The position numbers were made by a program, and so were the translations under genes. This document shows positions 62,146 through 64,000 of a DNA stretch of 64,000 bases, one piece after another (position 1 is the stretch's first letter; each line of letters opens with the position of its first letter). Source of the DNA: Puccinellia tenuiflora. Taxonomy: Eukaryota > Streptophyta > Magnoliopsida > Poales > Poaceae. The stretch is from contig QRDG01000526.1 of NCBI GenBank assembly GCA_012064385.1, forward strand, positions 546,406 through 610,405, written 5' to 3'. The notes below the pieces were generated by a model. That model was given only the letters and a program-made list of their open reading frames with translations. It was not told the DNA's origin and did no database searches.

Positions 62146-63473
62146 TTTAGGTTGCCACGGATTTGACTTGTGTTTCCACAAATTCCCCCAAATTTTTCTT
62201 TGATTTTGCCAATTTCGAAAATTTCCACCAAAAATAGCCCCAATTTGCTTTTGCATCGATCTGAGATTTTAGTGCGTTTTGGTAGGTTTTGATCCGTGGA
62301 TCCAGTGCTATACTTGTTGATCTACCTCCCTTTGCGTTCCCATGGCCTAATTCCACCGATTTCCCCTCCGATTTGGTGTTTTTCGGGCCGTTTTTCCGTC
62401 CAAAATCGCCCATTTTTGCATCACGGGAAGGTCGGCGCCCGGCCTCCAGCCCGGACTAGGCCGACACCCAGGCCGGCCCCCCAGCAGAAGCAGCCGGCCT
62501 CCAGCCCGGCCCAGGCCGGCCCCCAGGCTGACCTCTCTGCAGAAAATTTGTTTTGGCCATAACTTTTCACTCCGGACTCTGTTTTTGGTGATTTTCGTAT
62601 CTAATCGAAGCTACGGACAAGCTCTACGTCACCAACACGGTTGATCCATCTTCTATCGCCACCATATTTCGTGATCAAGGAAGAGGCATTCCACTCCAAG
62701 GGTGAAGATCGTCGACGAAAGGTATAACATCCCCAATTCTTCTCCCACCTTGCATCACTTGTAGCCAAGCCATTTGTGCCTATCTTAGCTATTGAGACTA
62801 GCTCATCTATGATTGCTTGGGCTTTTCACACTTGATACCTCGTAGTGTTCCGAGCAAACTTGTATGCGCTAGTTGATATAGTTCTTGTTGGCAAGCAAGT
62901 AAGAGGCAAAAGAGAAATAGCAAAAAGAGAATAGAAAAGAATCAAAAGAGAGAAAATAAAAAGAAAGAGCCTCATTGCCTAATCTCTTATAGTAGACGCG
63001 CAAGCTCGATGAAAATTTTGTAGGTGTGGTGTCTTTGTGCAAATCTTGTAGCCCACCAATAAATTGCAATCGAGTTGGTTTCTCTTGTACTTGTGCAACT
63101 TGAGCTTTAGTCTTCGCTAGGTCCATCACTAGCTCATTTTTGGTTGCACGAGTCCCACTTATCATAGCGTGTGTTTGTATGAGCTCCACTCTTATCCTTT
63201 GAGATCGACTTGTATTTGCTTTGTGGTCATTGTGGTTCTCTACTTGCCATTATAATATCTTGGTTTCCGGTTGTTCCATTTGCTTTCCACATTCCATACC
63301 TATCCACTCAAAAGCCGTGTGTGTGTTGGAGTTTGCGTTTGGACATTTGAACACAAGCCTCTTTACTTTGTGCGTTGTTGCCCTTGGTCGTCCATGACGT
63401 CCAATACTATCATCAAGGTGAGATTGTGTTCTAGTTTCCTTCCACTTCATATACACTTGTCTTGTGAGTGATC
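62146..63473 (+). other. RT-D leader
   Basis: 1.33 kb without a supported ORF apart from the GGCCGG module. Splice-like signals exist (AAAGGTATAACATCC at 62720), so a leader intron is possible. Confidence 0.5.
62431..62540 (+). repeat. GGCCGG module 2 in the RT-D leader
   Basis: Two more copies of the unit seen in the LTR (GGCCTCCAGCCCGGACTAGG and GGCCTCCAGCCCGGCCCAGG), here in the untranslated leader about 0.9 kb downstream. Confidence 0.8.
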
Positions 63474-64000
63474 ATGTCTACTGTGAGCGGAGCATACTGT
63501 GGAGGCCATGATGATGAAGAGACGATGAGCTACAACGACCACGATGCCACAAGCATAGAAGACATGGGGAACGGCTACTACACCAACGATGAACCCCATG
63601 ACATGATGGAGCACTACACCGACCCCAACTCCACGAGCTTCCACGACATGATGGAGTGCTACACCAACCCCGACTCCATGAGCATCGACAACATGATGGA
63701 GCACTCCTATGACTACAACTTCGACGACTTGATGGAGCACTACATCGACGACAACACCTCCACGAGCATGCATGAATCTTCCAAGGTCTACTACCCCCAA
63801 GCAAGAGGTGCCACATACGACCCATCAAGCCCAAGACGGAGCAACATGAGGACCACCATGAGGTCCTGCTATCAAGCTCCATCACCATCACGACGGCGCC
63901 CCAAGGAGGACATCACCAAAATCGCCAAGGTTGTCAAGCATGGACACTATTCAAGGCGGCCCAAGAAGGATACCAAGATGGCTCCCAAATATGCCAATCT
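63474..64000 (+). CDS. RT-D first ORF (Gag-like?), open at the window edge
   Basis: ATG 63474, MSTVSGAYCGGHDDEETM, open for at least 175 codons to the end of the window. Residues 40-100 hold four imperfect repeats built on MMEHY (DMMEHYTDPNSTSFH, DMMECYTNPDSMSID, NMMEHSYDYNFDD, LMEHYIDDNTSTS). The part is strongly acidic and tyrosine-rich; after about residue 115 it becomes basic (SPRRSNMRTTMRS, SRRRPKED). Position after a primer site and leader suggests the element's Gag N-terminus. I do not recognise the family and no zinc knuckle is reached. Confidence 0.55.
   Translation, partial: MSTVSGAYCGGHDDEETMSYNDHDATSIEDMGNGYYTNDEPHDMMEHYTDPNSTSFHDMMECYTNPDSMSIDNMMEHSYDYNFDDLMEHYIDDNTSTSMHESSKVYYPQARGATYDPSSPRRSNMRTTMRSCYQAPSPSRRRPKEDITKIAKVVKHGHYSRRPKKDTKMAPKYAN

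Larger units (their letters stand above)
61480..64000 (+). mobile_element. RT-D: partial LTR retroelement, 5' part, runs off the window
   Basis: A truncated LTR (61480-62131), Met-type primer site, 1.33-kb leader and an ORF open to the window edge. No RT or integrase is reached, so copia or gypsy cannot be decided. Its LTR start is missing: the sequence begins abruptly at the end of Tat-2. Confidence 0.7.

Overview
The window is intergenic DNA from a large cereal genome, almost certainly Triticeae (wheat, barley, rye or a goatgrass relative). It is built almost entirely of nested LTR retrotransposons. The best organism clue is the copia LTR beginning at 33021 (TGTTGGGAATATGCCC...), which is the BARE/WIS/Angela type. 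It is supported by an Athila-like LTR starting TGATACGTCTC, grass Tat-lineage elements with antisense genes, and chromoviruses with LTRs of about 4 kb. I see no convincing host gene, tRNA or rRNA gene. All names below (Chromo-A, Tat-1 and so on) are mine.

Layout. 1-23377: Chromo-A, a decayed Ty3/gypsy chromovirus on the plus strand, whose 5' LTR is cut by the window edge. Its RNase H-integrase junction is split by Tat-1 (4350-17857, minus strand), which has complete LTRs and an exact 5-bp target duplication ATTAC. 23410-23895: a fold-back, hAT-like non-autonomous DNA element. 23896-26313: low-copy sequence with at most gene debris. 26314-29297: Athila-like remnants, two LTRs of one family lying head to head. 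29298-33020: a third chromovirus LTR (Chromo-B), cut by a BARE-type copia element (Copia-1, 33021-36396). Copia-1 is cut in gag by Chromo-C (36397-46483), a nearly intact chromovirus. Chromo-C is cut in its 3' LTR by Tat-2 (46484-61479, plus strand). 61480-64000: the end of an LTR, a Met-type primer site, a leader and the first ORF of another retroelement (RT-D), open at the window edge.

How the parts work. Both Tat elements encode Gag, protease, reverse transcriptase, RNase H, a second RNase H-like domain and integrase on one strand. Between pol and the 3' LTR each carries a convergent, intron-containing antisense gene with its own TATA box. The two antisense genes share one plan: a conserved N-terminal domain, an acidic or proline-rich linker, a coiled coil and a helical C-terminal part. 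Both elements also share an in-frame amber codon between protease and RT, a reading frame that runs from the LTR through the primer-binding site, and tandem arrays that repeat a motif like the element's own polypurine tract.

Two places look artificial or recombined. A 2.16-kb block of Tat-2 occurs twice, joined by the only N in the window (52095). The right flank of Tat-2 (61480) does not resume the Chromo-C LTR and has no matching target duplication. The most promising functional signals are the Tat antisense genes and amber codon, a seven-unit heat-shock-element array in the copia LTR, and GGCCGG-rich modules shared by unrelated LTRs.
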